From assembly GCA_043813895.1 (NCBI GenBank), contig JBDRKQ010000055.1, positions 1 through 16,327 on the forward strand: a stretch of DNA of 16,327 bases, read 5' to 3'. Source of the DNA: CAZTAR01 sp043813895. GTDB taxonomy: Bacteria > Planctomycetota > Phycisphaerae > UBA1845 > UTPLA1. Made by a program: the position numbers and the translations under genes. Below the pieces are notes generated by a model. It worked only from the letters and a program-made list of their open reading frames with translations. It was not told where the DNA came from and ran no database searches. Positions 1-7,807 of the stretch are shown here, piece by piece (position 1 is the first letter of the stretch; every line of letters begins with the position of its first letter).

Positions 1-2
1 GC

Positions 3-107
3 CGGGTGCCATGCCTTCACGACCCGCGCAAGCGGGACGGGTAGGCATGTTTGCTCGACATCCATCATGCTTACCCGCGACTGTGTCGCGTGAAAGCATG
101 CCACCCG
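3..107. repeat. Three-stem palindromic repeat element
   Basis: An outer inverted repeat pairs 3-13 (CGGGTGCCATG) with 97-107 (CATGCCACCCG), with one mismatch. Inside it are two independent hairpins. Arm 1 pairs 10-16 with 43-49 (CATGCCT/AGGCATG) and holds an inner stem CCCGC-GCAA-GCGGG at 23-36. Arm 2 pairs 66-72 with 94-100 (CATGCTT/AAGCATG) and holds an inner stem CGCGA/TCGCG at 76-90. The same layout recurs at 11214-11342, so this is read as a dispersed structured repeat, not a gene. No transposase or target duplication is visible. Confidence 0.75.
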
Positions 108-410
108 ACCAGCACCCCTTTTCTACGTTCTCAATTCTACATTCACAATTCGTGTCCAATTCAAGGAGCGCTGAGCACGAATAACAAACAGACGCGATGC
201 AATCGCTCCCAAACAAACGACACCGCGGTCCAAAGACTTTGCGGGCGTTTGCGGGCGTTTGCACTTTTTTCTGGTGTAAACGGACGCCGACGATGCCTGT
301 TGAATTGCGCACGCGTCGTCTGCCAGAAGGAAATGCAAAAAAACGCGGAACGATCACGCCGTCGTTTTCATCGCGAAGCGGAGAGCAGTATCACTTTTGT
401 TGTGCCCATG
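108..410. other. Non-coding stretch, no gene recognised
   Basis: Open frames cross this stretch, but their translations are rich in Arg/Ser/Cys and match nothing recognisable. There is an AT-rich patch around 128-168. A 10-bp tandem repeat (TTTGCGGGCG, a little over two copies) lies at 238-260. The patch could hold a promoter for a gene beyond the left edge, but no convincing -35/-10 pair was found. Confidence 0.5.
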
Positions 411-494
411 ATCCGAGCCCCGAGCGCAAGCGAGCGGGACGATTGGCGTACGGTCTACTCGCAAAAGCCCCGCGCTGGCGCTTGGGGCTCGGAT
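411..494. repeat. Long palindrome abutting the acc stop codon
   Basis: Bases 411-427 (ATCCGAGCCCCGAGCGC) pair with 478-494 (GCGCTTGGGGCTCGGAT) with a single mismatch. Smaller hairpins lie inside each arm. The right arm touches the TAA stop of the carboxyltransferase gene (minus strand, 496-494). The element resembles the other palindromic repeats in the window in style and probably also acts as the 3' end structure of that transcript. Confidence 0.7.
463..489 (-). terminator. Rho-independent terminator of the carboxyltransferase gene
   Basis: Read on the minus strand, AGCCCC (489-484) pairs with GGGGCT (471-466), with extra pairs inside the loop. Four T residues (466-463) follow, the first shared with the stem. 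It lies directly after the TAA stop. The T tract is short, so termination may be partial. Confidence 0.55.
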
Positions 495-2662
495 TAGACC
501 GTCACGCGCTCCCGTGGTTGGCTACGCTCTTTTTTTTTGACGTCCTGTTCCTGCGGCGATGCGGCGCCGAGCAGGCGTTCCTGGGTGGGCTTCCACGAGC
601 GAGGCCTGCGGGTCTGCAGGGCCGAGAGCTTGCCGCCCTTGGCGACGTGATCGAGCAGCTCGGCGAGCCGGCCGCGGAGGGCGTCGGTGGCGACGCTTTC
701 GTCCACGAATCCGTGGTGCAGCAGCCAGCTCTCGTGCTGGAAGTCGGCGGCGACCTTGCGCTCCTGGAACTGTTCGACGACTCGCTTGCCGGAGAAGCCG
801 ATGTTCGCGGAGCCCTCGACGACGATCATGTAGTCGCCGCGGAGACCGTAGCTGATGGCCGTGCCACCGAGCGTGGGATCGCAGATGACGGAGATGTGCG
901 GCACACATGCCTCTTCCAACAGGTTGAGCGCGTGCTGAGCCTTGGGGATGTTGCGATGCATCGAGGGCGTGCCCTCCTGCATCCGCGCGCCGCCGCCCAT
1001 CGCGACGGAGATCAGCGGCCTGCGCCTCGTGAGTGCTCTCTGGGCTGCGAAGCGGAACTTCTCGCCGATCTCGTCGGAAAGACTGCTGCCGGCGAGGCCG
1101 AAGTTGTTGATCGCGAGGACCGTCTTGTGTTCGCCGATTCTCGCGCCGCCGGTGATCAGGCCGGAGTGCAGACCGGTGTTCGTGATCCCCCGCTCGAGCG
1201 CTTCGGGGTATTGCGGAAAGCCGAGTTGGTCCACGGAGCAATAGCGAATGGTCTCGGCGAATTCCCGGAAAGACCCCTCGTCCGCAACTCGTCGGATCCA
1301 GTCCACGGGGTGCAGCCGGCGGTAAGGCGACTCACCGCCGTTCGGATGGAACGTCCTCCTGCCGTCCTTGTGACCGTACCGGCGAGCCAGGGCGAACTCG
1401 CGGATTTCGGCCCACAGCGACCCGCTGAACGGCAGGCTCTCAATCGAGAGGACTCTGCAAAGGTACGCGGCATCCGCCTTCTCGATCGCATAGATCAGAC
1501 GGGCGACATTCTGGCGGGGCCCGATGCCGCCCAGCGCCGCAGCCTCATCCCGCGTCTTGCGGTTGCACTCGATTTCGATGTGGTTCTGCTCGGCAAAATA
1601 ATCGGCGATCGCCTCCTGGAGCCGGGTGAGTGACATGCGATGGCTCGCCGCCTGTTTGGCCAGCGCGTTCGGTGCTCTTTTCTCGCCAGCCTCACTCCAG
1701 ACGCCCATCTTGAAGAACTTGGCCCGACGGTGCTCCTCCGCATCGGGACCGCTCAGGTGAACAAGCTGGGCCAGATTCCGCTCGATCGCGTCCTTGGCTT
1801 TCTCCAGAAGCTCACCGGGATAGCGATGACCGGGATGCAGGCCTTCCTCGACGACGTCGTCCACCGTGCTCTGCCTCACGGCGTCGGCCGACGTGAGGCA
1901 AAGCCCCTCCGCAGCTCGCCGAATCGAGTCAGGACTGCGGTTGCGAAACAGGATCGACGCGCAACCGCCCGGGCTGATGACCATATACGTCGCGTACTGA
2001 TTCATAATCGTGCGATTGGTCGGCGTAATGGCAATCGCCCCGCCGCTGGCCCCGAGGCTGATGATGTAGGAGAGATTGGGCGTCTTGAGAGACGTGGTCT
2101 TGTGGATCACTTCGTTGATCGCGAAGGCCTGTCCCTGTTCCTCGGAGAACTCCGAGGGATCCGCGCCCGGCGTATCGACGAATACGACGACCGGCCACCC
2201 ACGCCGCTCGGCGAGGTCCATGAAGTACACGGCCTTCCGGTAGCCGTCGGGAAAGCCCATGCCCTGGTTCCACCGCCGGTACTCGGCGACCGGCAACTTG
2301 AGAAGCTCCTCCTGTTGCGACGACGGACCGGTCTGCTGTCCGATGACCATGACGTCGATCAGCCGGCCGTCGATTTCGATTTGGGCCTCGCCCGCAACCA
2401 CCAGGTGGTCACCGCGGACATCCGGGTTGGACAAGAGTCGGACATCCTGAAAAATGTGTCTGATGTAATCGAGTGCCTTGGGACGGAGCGGGTGCCCCGA
2501 CAGCAGGAATGTGTCGTGGGCGGACAGGGCAGAATATACTTCCCGTTCGAGTTCCACCAACCGAGCCCGCACAACAGCGCGATCCGGGTCATGTTCCGGC
2601 AAGCCGGCAAGCCGCTGATCCAACGCAATGATCTCAGTCTCGAAAGGCAGGAGGAATGCCAC
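494..2662 (-). CDS. Fused acetyl-CoA carboxylase carboxyltransferase, alpha (AccA) then beta (AccD) domain
   Basis: A 722-residue protein carrying both halves of the acetyl-CoA carboxylase carboxyltransferase, which moves CO2 from carboxybiotin to acetyl-CoA to make malonyl-CoA for fatty-acid synthesis. Residues about 1-320 align along the whole of AccA: HPLRPKALDYI near 57-67, NQGMGFPDGYRKA near 132-144, VDTPGADPS near 162-170, LGASGGAIA near 203-211 and ISPGGCASIL near 229-238. Residues about 435-675 match the AccD catalytic domain: LAINNFGLAGSS near 516-527, GGGARMQEG near 556-564, CDPTLGGTA near 594-602 and IGFSGKRVVEQ near 621-631. The four-cysteine zinc finger that normally precedes the AccD domain is not visible; only C366 and C402 lie in the linker. 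The start is GTG at 2662 with a weak GAGAAG ribosome site. The A9 tract near the 3' end encodes KKK. No biotin carboxylase or biotin carrier gene is present in the window. Known single-chain carboxyltransferases usually have the beta-like half first. Confidence 0.9.
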   Translation of the reverse strand: MAFLLPFETEIIALDQRLAGLPEHDPDRAVVRARLVELEREVYSALSAHDTFLLSGHPLRPKALDYIRHIFQDVRLLSNPDVRGDHLVVAGEAQIEIDGRLIDVMVIGQQTGPSSQQEELLKLPVAEYRRWNQGMGFPDGYRKAVYFMDLAERRGWPVVVFVDTPGADPSEFSEEQGQAFAINEVIHKTTSLKTPNLSYIISLGASGGAIAITPTNRTIMNQYATYMVISPGGCASILFRNRSPDSIRRAAEGLCLTSADAVRQSTVDDVVEEGLHPGHRYPGELLEKAKDAIERNLAQLVHLSGPDAEEHRRAKFFKMGVWSEAGEKRAPNALAKQAASHRMSLTRLQEAIADYFAEQNHIEIECNRKTRDEAAALGGIGPRQNVARLIYAIEKADAAYLCRVLSIESLPFSGSLWAEIREFALARRYGHKDGRRTFHPNGGESPYRRLHPVDWIRRVADEGSFREFAETIRYCSVDQLGFPQYPEALERGITNTGLHSGLITGGARIGEHKTVLAINNFGLAGSSLSDEIGEKFRFAAQRALTRRRPLISVAMGGGARMQEGTPSMHRNIPKAQHALNLLEEACVPHISVICDPTLGGTAISYGLRGDYMIVVEGSANIGFSGKRVVEQFQERKVAADFQHESWLLHHGFVDESVATDALRGRLAELLDHVAKGGKLSALQTRRPRSWKPTQERLLGAASPQEQDVKKKERSQPRERVTV

Positions 2663-2736
2663 GGTATCTTCTCATTCGCATAGGCCAGAGCGATGTTGGC
2701 CCGCAGTTGCCGGTGAATCCAAGCCTCAGTCTAACT

Positions 2737-2745
2737 AGTATATCA
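2737..2745 (-). promoter_or_regulatory. Extended -10 promoter for the carboxyltransferase gene
   Basis: On the minus strand the bases read TGATATACT, a TGn extended -10 followed by TATACT (5 of 6 to TATAAT). There is no good -35 at 16-18 nt, as is usual for extended -10 promoters. A start near 2730 would give a leader of about 68 nt. It lies downstream of the terminator at 2983-3014, so the gene would be transcribed separately from the two-component operon. Confidence 0.5.
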
Positions 2746-2982
2746 GAATCTCTCCAACAACTCGCGGAAGACGCAAGTCGGAAGACCGCCGATAACTCGT
2801 TTTAGTGGCGAGAGATACGTGCGGCAGGCCGCAACACCGGATGTGGCGTCGCCCCCCTGCGGCGAACACAGACCGTCCACCACGACCGTCGGCTGCTGCT
2901 GCAAGACGCCGCATAAAGAAATCTGACTGCCCTGAATCCCCGCGGAGTGGGCAGGCACGACACGCCTCGGAGGTGGAAACCG
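2746..2982. other. Non-coding spacer between operon terminator and acc promoter
   Basis: No gene is recognised. An inverted repeat TGCGGC-AG-GCCGCA at 2820-2833 lies about 75 bp upstream of the acc -10 box and could be a regulator site, but nothing else supports this. Confidence 0.4.
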
Positions 2983-3014
2983 AAAAAAAACCACCCGGTC
3001 CGACCACCGGGTGG
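2983..3014 (-). terminator. Strong Rho-independent terminator of the kinase-regulator operon
   Basis: On the minus strand CCACCCGGT (3014-3006) pairs perfectly with ACCGGGTGG (2999-2991) around a 6-nt loop, followed at once by eight T residues (2990-2983). It lies about 280 nt beyond the stop codon of the response regulator, which is long for a plain 3' UTR. Confidence 0.88.
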
Positions 3015-3021
3015 CATTAGC

Positions 3022-3053
3022 CAGTGGGTGGGCGAGCCAACAAACACCCACTG
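3022..3053 (-). repeat. Second perfect hairpin just before the terminator
   Basis: CAGTGGGTG (3022-3030) and CACCCACTG (3045-3053) form a perfect 9-bp inverted repeat with a 14-nt loop. On the minus strand it comes seven bases before the terminator hairpin, so the transcript ends in two tandem stem-loops. Confidence 0.7.
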
Positions 3054-3294
3054 ACCGAACACACTTGGTTTTCGAGCGAGGTGAGGACACCATCCGGAAG
3101 TTCGATCCTGGACAGCGCATGCGACCCTCACCAGCTAGGCGAGGTTTATGGCAAGTGGCGGGCCAGAAGCGGTGTGTCCGCGCAAAACAGTCGTAACTGA
3201 CTCTGTTCCCGTGGGTTATGGTGTCGCGAGAGGAGCGGCCGGCCCGCGAGATCGGTCCCGCCAACGGCTGCGTACGGCCAGAGCGGCTGAGGGT
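3054..3294. other. Transcribed 3' region of the two-component operon, no gene recognised
   Basis: No convincing protein is encoded on either strand; the open frames run through the terminator or are arginine/serine-rich shadows. The region should be transcribed from the minus strand as the tail of the operon. It could also hold a small RNA that uses the terminator at 2983-3014. No known RNA family (tRNA, tmRNA, SRP RNA, RNase P RNA) was recognised. Confidence 0.4.
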
Positions 3295-4725
3295 TCAGCC
3301 GGCTCCGCTCTTGGGCGGGCTTGTCGATGGCGGTTGGAGCCCGGATTTCTCCAGGCGGTGTCGAAGGCCTCCCCGCGTGAGCCCGAGCAGGCGGGCCGCT
3401 TCCGAGATGTTGCCGTCTGTCTTCCGGAGGGCTGTCTGCATGACGATCTTCTCGAAGGAGGAAAGCGTCCACTCCTCGCCATCGAGCTTGTCGAGGTCTA
3501 GGCCAGCGCGCTGATCACCGCCCGCCTGCAAGGAGGAAGATGACATTTCGAGCCCGATTTCCCGCGGTGAAAGGACTTCACCGTCGGTGACGAGAACCGC
3601 ACGTCGCAGGACGTTCGCCAACTCTCGGACGTTGCCAGGCCAGGGGTTTTCCTTGATGAGCCTGACCGCTTCCGACGAGAGCTTGAGCGCGGGCTTTCGG
3701 AACTTCCTGCAGAAGCGGTCGGTGAAGTGCTCGGCGAGCCGGATGATGTCATCCCCGCGGTCTCGCAACGGGGGCAGATCGATGCAGAAGGCGTTGAGGC
3801 GGTAGAAGAGGTCAGCGCGGAACTCCCCTCGTTCAGTCTTTGCCTGTAGGTCGGTGTTCGTGGCGGCAAGGACCTGGACGTGCGCAACGCGCTCAGTCGT
3901 CGAACCGAGCCTGCGGAACCGGCCGCTCTCGATCGCGACGAGGAGCTTCACCTGTGTGGCGAGGGGCATGTCGCCGATCTCGTCGAGGAAAAGCGTCCCC
4001 TCATTGGCCATTTCGAGCAGTCCTTTCTTGGCGGTCTTCGCGTTGGTAAACGCGCCGGGCTCGTGGCCGAAAAGTTCGGACTCGAAGAGGCTTTCCGGAA
4101 TGGCCGTGCAGTTCACATGGATGAAGGGAAGGTCGGCTCGCCTGCTGCGGTGATGGATGTACCTGGCAACGACTTCCTTTCCGGTCCCCGTTTCTCCGAG
4201 CAGCAGAACCGTGGGGAGTTCCTGATCGGTATCCTGGGTGGAGTCGGCGATTCGATTTCCCAACTCGATCACCTGGCGCATCTCGGGACACTCCGCAATG
4301 AGCGTAAGTTGACTGGACTCGCGATGTTGGGCCTGGCGATAGGCGTCGAGCTGATTTCGGATTGCGCGGTTTTCGAGACAACGTCCGACGGTCAGGCACA
4401 CCTCTTCCATGACGAGCGGCTTTTGCAGGTAATCGAACGCGCCGCGTTTCATGGCGTCGACCGCGCTGTCCACAGTGCCGAAGGCGGTAATGACGACGAC
4501 GGGAATGTCGAAGCCACGTTCGGCCATCCGTGTCATCAGGTCGAGTCCGTTGATGTCGGGCAGGTGAATGTCGACGAGCGCCAGGTCCGGCAATTGCTTC
4601 GCGCACTCGGCCAAGCCCCCTTTGCCGTTCTCCGCAATGCGGCACGCATGACCGCTCCGCTTGAGAGCCAACTGAATGGAGTAACTGAGGTTCTCCTCAT
4701 CGTCGATGATCAGGATGTCGGCCAC
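3295..4725 (-). CDS. NtrC-family sigma-54-dependent response regulator
   Basis: A 476-residue cytoplasmic regulator that should activate sigma-54 promoters when phosphorylated by its partner kinase. The receiver domain (about 1-115) has the acidic pair D8/D9, phosphoacceptor D52 (LVDIHLPDINGL), T80 and K102. The AAA+ domain (about 140-380) has Walker A GETGTGKE (177-184), the sigma-54 contact loop as GAFTNA (224-229; usual form GAFTGA), Walker B TLFLDE (244-249) and PWPGNVREL (361-369). A Fis-type helix-turn-helix ends the protein (about 423-462, NISEAARLLGLTRGGLRHRL). The start is GTG at 4725, only 3 nt after the kinase stop, with GGAGAAGAG upstream, so the pair is probably translationally coupled. 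A short hairpin (3285-3300) overlaps its stop codon. Target genes cannot be read from the sequence. Confidence 0.95.
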   Translation of the reverse strand: MADILIIDDEENLSYSIQLALKRSGHACRIAENGKGGLAECAKQLPDLALVDIHLPDINGLDLMTRMAERGFDIPVVVITAFGTVDSAVDAMKRGAFDYLQKPLVMEEVCLTVGRCLENRAIRNQLDAYRQAQHRESSQLTLIAECPEMRQVIELGNRIADSTQDTDQELPTVLLLGETGTGKEVVARYIHHRSRRADLPFIHVNCTAIPESLFESELFGHEPGAFTNAKTAKKGLLEMANEGTLFLDEIGDMPLATQVKLLVAIESGRFRRLGSTTERVAHVQVLAATNTDLQAKTERGEFRADLFYRLNAFCIDLPPLRDRGDDIIRLAEHFTDRFCRKFRKPALKLSSEAVRLIKENPWPGNVRELANVLRRAVLVTDGEVLSPREIGLEMSSSSLQAGGDQRAGLDLDKLDGEEWTLSSFEKIVMQTALRKTDGNISEAARLLGLTRGGLRHRLEKSGLQPPSTSPPKSGAG

Positions 4726-4728
4726 GTA

Positions 4729-6162
4729 TCACTCTTCTCCGATCATGCCCGGCATGACGACGTCGAACCGGGCGCCATGCCCGGGCCGGGATTCGACGGT
4801 CAGTTGCCCACCGTGGATTTTGACGACTTTGTTGGCCATTGCCAAGCCGATGCCGTTTCCGCCGGCCTTCGTTGTGTAATAGGGAAGGAATATCTTCGAC
4901 TGAAGGTCCTCAGGAATGCCGTCCCCCTGATCGACCACCGAGAGGCGCCAGCAGTCGCTTCCGTCGCGACGAGGGGAAACTGTCACCTGAACGGACTGTC
5001 CTTCCTTCGAGGCTTGCAGCGCGTTTGTCAGAAGTGCGACCAGGACATGCTCGAAGTGGGTGTCGTCCAACTCCACACAAGGCATCGCGGGATCGATGTC
5101 GACCTCGATTCCGACTTTCCGCCGGTCCGCCATGGGTTTCAGTGCGGTGCAGACGTTTGCGACGAGGGTCTTGGGGTACACCCACTGCGGATTGAGCGTG
5201 AGCGGCGAAACCGACTTCTGCAGATCGTGGAGCCACTTCTCGAACCGATCGATGGAGTTGATAATGCGCTTCTGGGCGTCGCCGACCGCAACATCGTCGC
5301 CTCGAAACTGCAGGGTCTCCTCGGCCAATCCGCGGATGCCCGCGAGCGGGTTGCGGATGTTGTGCGCAAGCCTGGTGACCATCTCGCCGGCGGCTGCGAG
5401 ACGTTCCTGTTCGACGAGTTTGGCCTGCATCTGCACGATGGTTGCGGCCATTTGGTTGACTTCCTCGGCGAGCCTGCCGAGTTCATCGCGAGTCCTCGGT
5501 TTCATCCGGTAATCGAAATGCCCCCGCGAGATTTCCCGGGTTGCTTCGCGGAGGTGCTCGACCGGCCGCAGCACCCAACGTCGTACGAGCACGACGCCGA
5601 CCAGGCAGAGCAACATTCCACAAATGGCGTTCGCGATGAGAATGGTCACGACACGCTGTTGTGTAATACCGGCGCGCTGCATGGCGGACGTCAAATCCTG
5701 GCTGAGCGTCGAGCCGACCGAGTTCAACAGATCGTCCAGCCTCGAGAAGCATCGCCGATCCTCCTGGGAGAGCGCAGGCACCGGCGTCCCGGGGCGATCA
5801 ATCGCGTCGAGACGCCGGCGAGCCACGAGTTGTGTCGCGTCGGAAGCCTCGCGGACGGAGCTGAGCAAACGAGCGTCCAGGTCGCCGGCAAGCCCGGCGT
5901 CGAGCCGGGAGAGCGCGGCCGACATGGCGGCCTGCAATTCGCGGTACCCCGCCGTTTCCCCGCCCTCTTCCAGGAGTTTGAGCTGTCGGCGAACAAGCGC
6001 TCGCATCCATTCAACCTCCGATTGCCTTGCGCTTGTGGAGCGGAATTCGACGAATGCGGATTGGAAGTAGACGAGGATGCACCAGGCGGACATGGCGAGG
6101 TTTGCGGAGAGCGACACCACGTACACAAAGGCAAGAATGACGAACTTGTGTCTCAGCTTCAC
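4729..6162 (-). CDS. Membrane sensor histidine kinase (NtrB/ZraS-like class)
   Basis: A 477-residue sensor kinase paired with the regulator immediately downstream. An N-terminal membrane segment (about 8-33) and a second one (about 170-194) bracket an extracytoplasmic region of about 135 residues, mostly helical and without a recognised ligand-binding fold. A HAMP linker follows (about 195-247). The dimerisation/phosphotransfer domain carries H267 in LAHNIRNPLAGI. The ATPase domain shows the N box (N380 in LLTNALQASKEG), G1 (VVDQGDGIPEDL, 409-420), the F-box-like FLPYYTTKAGG and G2 (GGNGIGLAMA). The start is GTG at 6162 with GAGAGA about 9 nt upstream; no in-frame upstream alternative was seen. 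The signal it senses is unknown. Confidence 0.93.
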   Translation of the reverse strand: MKLRHKFVILAFVYVVSLSANLAMSAWCILVYFQSAFVEFRSTSARQSEVEWMRALVRRQLKLLEEGGETAGYRELQAAMSAALSRLDAGLAGDLDARLLSSVREASDATQLVARRRLDAIDRPGTPVPALSQEDRRCFSRLDDLLNSVGSTLSQDLTSAMQRAGITQQRVVTILIANAICGMLLCLVGVVLVRRWVLRPVEHLREATREISRGHFDYRMKPRTRDELGRLAEEVNQMAATIVQMQAKLVEQERLAAAGEMVTRLAHNIRNPLAGIRGLAEETLQFRGDDVAVGDAQKRIINSIDRFEKWLHDLQKSVSPLTLNPQWVYPKTLVANVCTALKPMADRRKVGIEVDIDPAMPCVELDDTHFEHVLVALLTNALQASKEGQSVQVTVSPRRDGSDCWRLSVVDQGDGIPEDLQSKIFLPYYTTKAGGNGIGLAMANKVVKIHGGQLTVESRPGHGARFDVVMPGMIGEE

Positions 6163-6473
6163 GTTGGCCGATCTCTCATCACGGGTCGGAGCGGTTCCGC
6201 CATTGGGTTAGAGCAGTGTAGCCTATTCTGTAGCGGCCGACGCCCCGTCGACCGCCGGAGATCGTTGGTTTTCGACGTTCGATACGGGCGTCGGACGCAA
6301 CTGCACCGCGCGCGGTGGTCTGCGCTCTCATGGTCAGTGCTCTAACTGGCACCGCGTTTCATGAGTAGTGCGACCATACGTTACGCCGAGAGTCCCTTCT
6401 CAGCACCAGCCTGAGGACCGAGAGAGGATCCTCAGTCCAGCGGATACCGTCACGTTTCTGGTGCAACGCGGCA
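6163..6473. other. Upstream region of the kinase operon, no gene
   Basis: Non-coding spacer between the prepilin-like gene and the kinase, both on the minus strand. It should contain the operon promoter; TAGGCT at 6227-6222 (minus strand) is a possible -10 but lacks a good -35. A perfect 7-bp stem CTGAGGA/TCCTCAG (6411-6417 with 6429-6435) lies about 40 nt after the prepilin stop and has no T tract. TAGCCTATTCT (6219-6229) and GTAGCGGCCGAC (6230-6241) recur, the first with one change and the second inverted, upstream of the glucoamylase gene. Confidence 0.4.
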
Positions 6474-7286
6474 CTAGGAAGGCGGGTAGGGGTTGGTTTT
6501 CGCACTGTCGAATGACCACTCCCAACCGGGCTCGTGTGCGGGGTTGGCGGAGCAGGCGACGTGTCCACCGACAAACGCAGCCTGGAACCTGCCGTCGTGT
6601 CGGCGGGACGGGTACCACGGATACTGATGGGTCCAAGGAGAGTCCTCGTCCGGCGGTGGCGCCGTATAGAAGGGGCTCCTGCCATCGGACACGGCCTTTT
6701 CGGCATCAACATCGAAGACAAGCGGCGCGAGTGGATGATCCATGACGCTGGTGCTGATGATGACCTCCTTGAGAACGAAGGTGCCGTCCTCCTCGGAGTC
6801 GGCCCGCGCCATGTGCATGTTGAAAGCGTAGCTAACGTTGCGATACGGAAGAACAGAATAAGCCAAGCCGCCCCCGCCCCGTCGCGACAACATGCTCGGA
6901 CCCGTGGGGCACATCAACGGCTGCTGGTTCTTGTCGTACAACACAGGTTTGCCGTCGGGCTCCCCCAGATCCCAAAACTCGTCCACGCGGTACAGGCTTT
7001 CCTGGAAATCGTCCAGGAACAAGAGCGATGGCCCGAAACGCTTGCTGTCGCCACGATCCGTAGGCGCATAGTCGTCCGCAAAGAGAGTGAATCGCTGGGT
7101 TACGGTCCGAAGCTTGGTCTGGCATACGAGACTGTTCGCCGTGCGATGGACCTTGGAGAGTGTCGTGAGCAAGATCGACATGAGGACGGCGAGAATCGAG
7201 ACCACGACCAGCAACTCGAGGATCGTGAATCCCAACCCGGTACGCCTCGCGAACGGCGAATCCGACTGTCGGCTCTTGCAGATCAC
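6474..7286 (-). CDS. Prepilin-type N-terminal cleavage/methylation protein (pseudopilin-like)
   Basis: A 270-residue protein with a class III signal: a short positively charged leader ending in TGLG, cleavage before F20, then FTILELLVVVSILAVLMSIL, which carries the conserved Glu at mature position 5. This is the signature of type IV pilins and type II secretion pseudopilins processed by prepilin peptidase. The C-terminal half ends with RRHDGRFQAAFVGGHV (229-243), close to the H-X9-DG motif common in planctomycete proteins of this kind, here ending in GG. The start chosen is GTG at 7286, with GAGGTG about 10 nt upstream. The frame stays open another 165 codons upstream, but that part is low-complexity and unlike a signal leader. 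No other pilus or secretion genes are nearby. Role: probably a minor pilin or surface-exposed pseudopilin. Confidence 0.82.
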   Translation of the reverse strand: MICKSRQSDSPFARRTGLGFTILELLVVVSILAVLMSILLTTLSKVHRTANSLVCQTKLRTVTQRFTLFADDYAPTDRGDSKRFGPSLLFLDDFQESLYRVDEFWDLGEPDGKPVLYDKNQQPLMCPTGPSMLSRRGGGGLAYSVLPYRNVSYAFNMHMARADSEEDGTFVLKEVIISTSVMDHPLAPLVFDVDAEKAVSDGRSPFYTAPPPDEDSPWTHQYPWYPSRRHDGRFQAAFVGGHVACSANPAHEPGWEWSFDSAKTNPYPPS

Positions 7287-7807
7287 AGACTCGCACCACC
7301 TCGATGTGGAGGAAGGTTCCGCAAACCAAGGCGGTCCCAGCGACCGGACGTCCAGTCCAACGACGGTCGGCTCGCTACCGTCGCCGTACTTCGGCCTCTG
7401 GCTCTTGTGGCTGCCGGAATCGGCGGCCGAGTTGCACCACTCCTGCCAACGTCCGAGTAGACGCGGGCGAAACCCACCTCCTGACCTTATATGATAACAC
7501 AACCGAATCGGCATTGCCAGGTTTGAGGCGGATTGTCGTAACGCCCTCTGAAAGCAGTAGTTGTGCATGATCCTTCCCGCCTTCTCGGCCGGATTGAAGA
7601 CGAAACAACGGGCGAAGCCGAGGTGCCCCGAGATCGGGATCGCTCGGAGTCCTGGGTGATCCCCGCCGCAGCGCGAAGACCAGACAACAACCGAAGCTCG
7701 CGGCAACGCTGTGGCCGAAGACTCGAATTCGAGAGATACTCGTCGGCGCACGGTCCGAACGCACTGGCGATCGGTCAACACCTGGTACGCTCGATCGGAG
7801 AGTTGAA
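7287..7807. other. Divergent intergenic region, no gene
   Basis: This separates the minus-strand prepilin-like gene from the plus-strand GH31 gene. Long open frames cross it but their translations resemble no protein. It holds an AT-rich box at 7486-7496 (see promoter entry) and a perfect 12-bp palindrome CTCGAATTCGAG at 7722-7733, about 75 bp before the GH31 start, which could be an operator. Confidence 0.45.
7486..7496. promoter_or_regulatory. Possible divergent -10 boxes
   Basis: The AT-rich box reads TATGAT on the plus strand (7490-7495, 5 of 6 to TATAAT) and TATAAG on the minus strand (7491-7486). Neither has a good -35 at 16-18 nt, and the leaders would be about 300 nt (GH31) and 190 nt (prepilin), so this is only a candidate. 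Confidence 0.22.

Noticed and set aside
238..260. Short tandem repeat as a start of a CRISPR or satellite array
   Set aside because: Only about two copies of a 10-bp unit without spacers.
197..1633. 478-codon plus-strand open frame opposite the carboxyltransferase gene (likewise 1640-2683)
   Set aside because: Antisense shadow of a well-supported AccA-AccD protein in high-GC DNA.
3096..3118. tRNA T-arm-like GTTCGATCC
   Set aside because: The flanking bases do not form the 5-bp T stem, and no acceptor or anticodon arms could be found.
3880..6345. 821-codon plus-strand open frame opposite the kinase and regulator
   Set aside because: It is the antisense shadow of two genes with clear domain motifs on the minus strand; its translation shows no recognisable protein features.
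6345..6360. Second sigma-54-like sequence TGGCACCGCGTTTCA
   Set aside because: The -12 GC is missing and no plus-strand gene follows nearby.
7287..7781. 165-codon upstream extension of the prepilin-like gene
   Set aside because: The extension would put the class III signal in the middle of the protein, and its residues look like translated non-coding DNA. GTG at 7286 fits a normal short leader.
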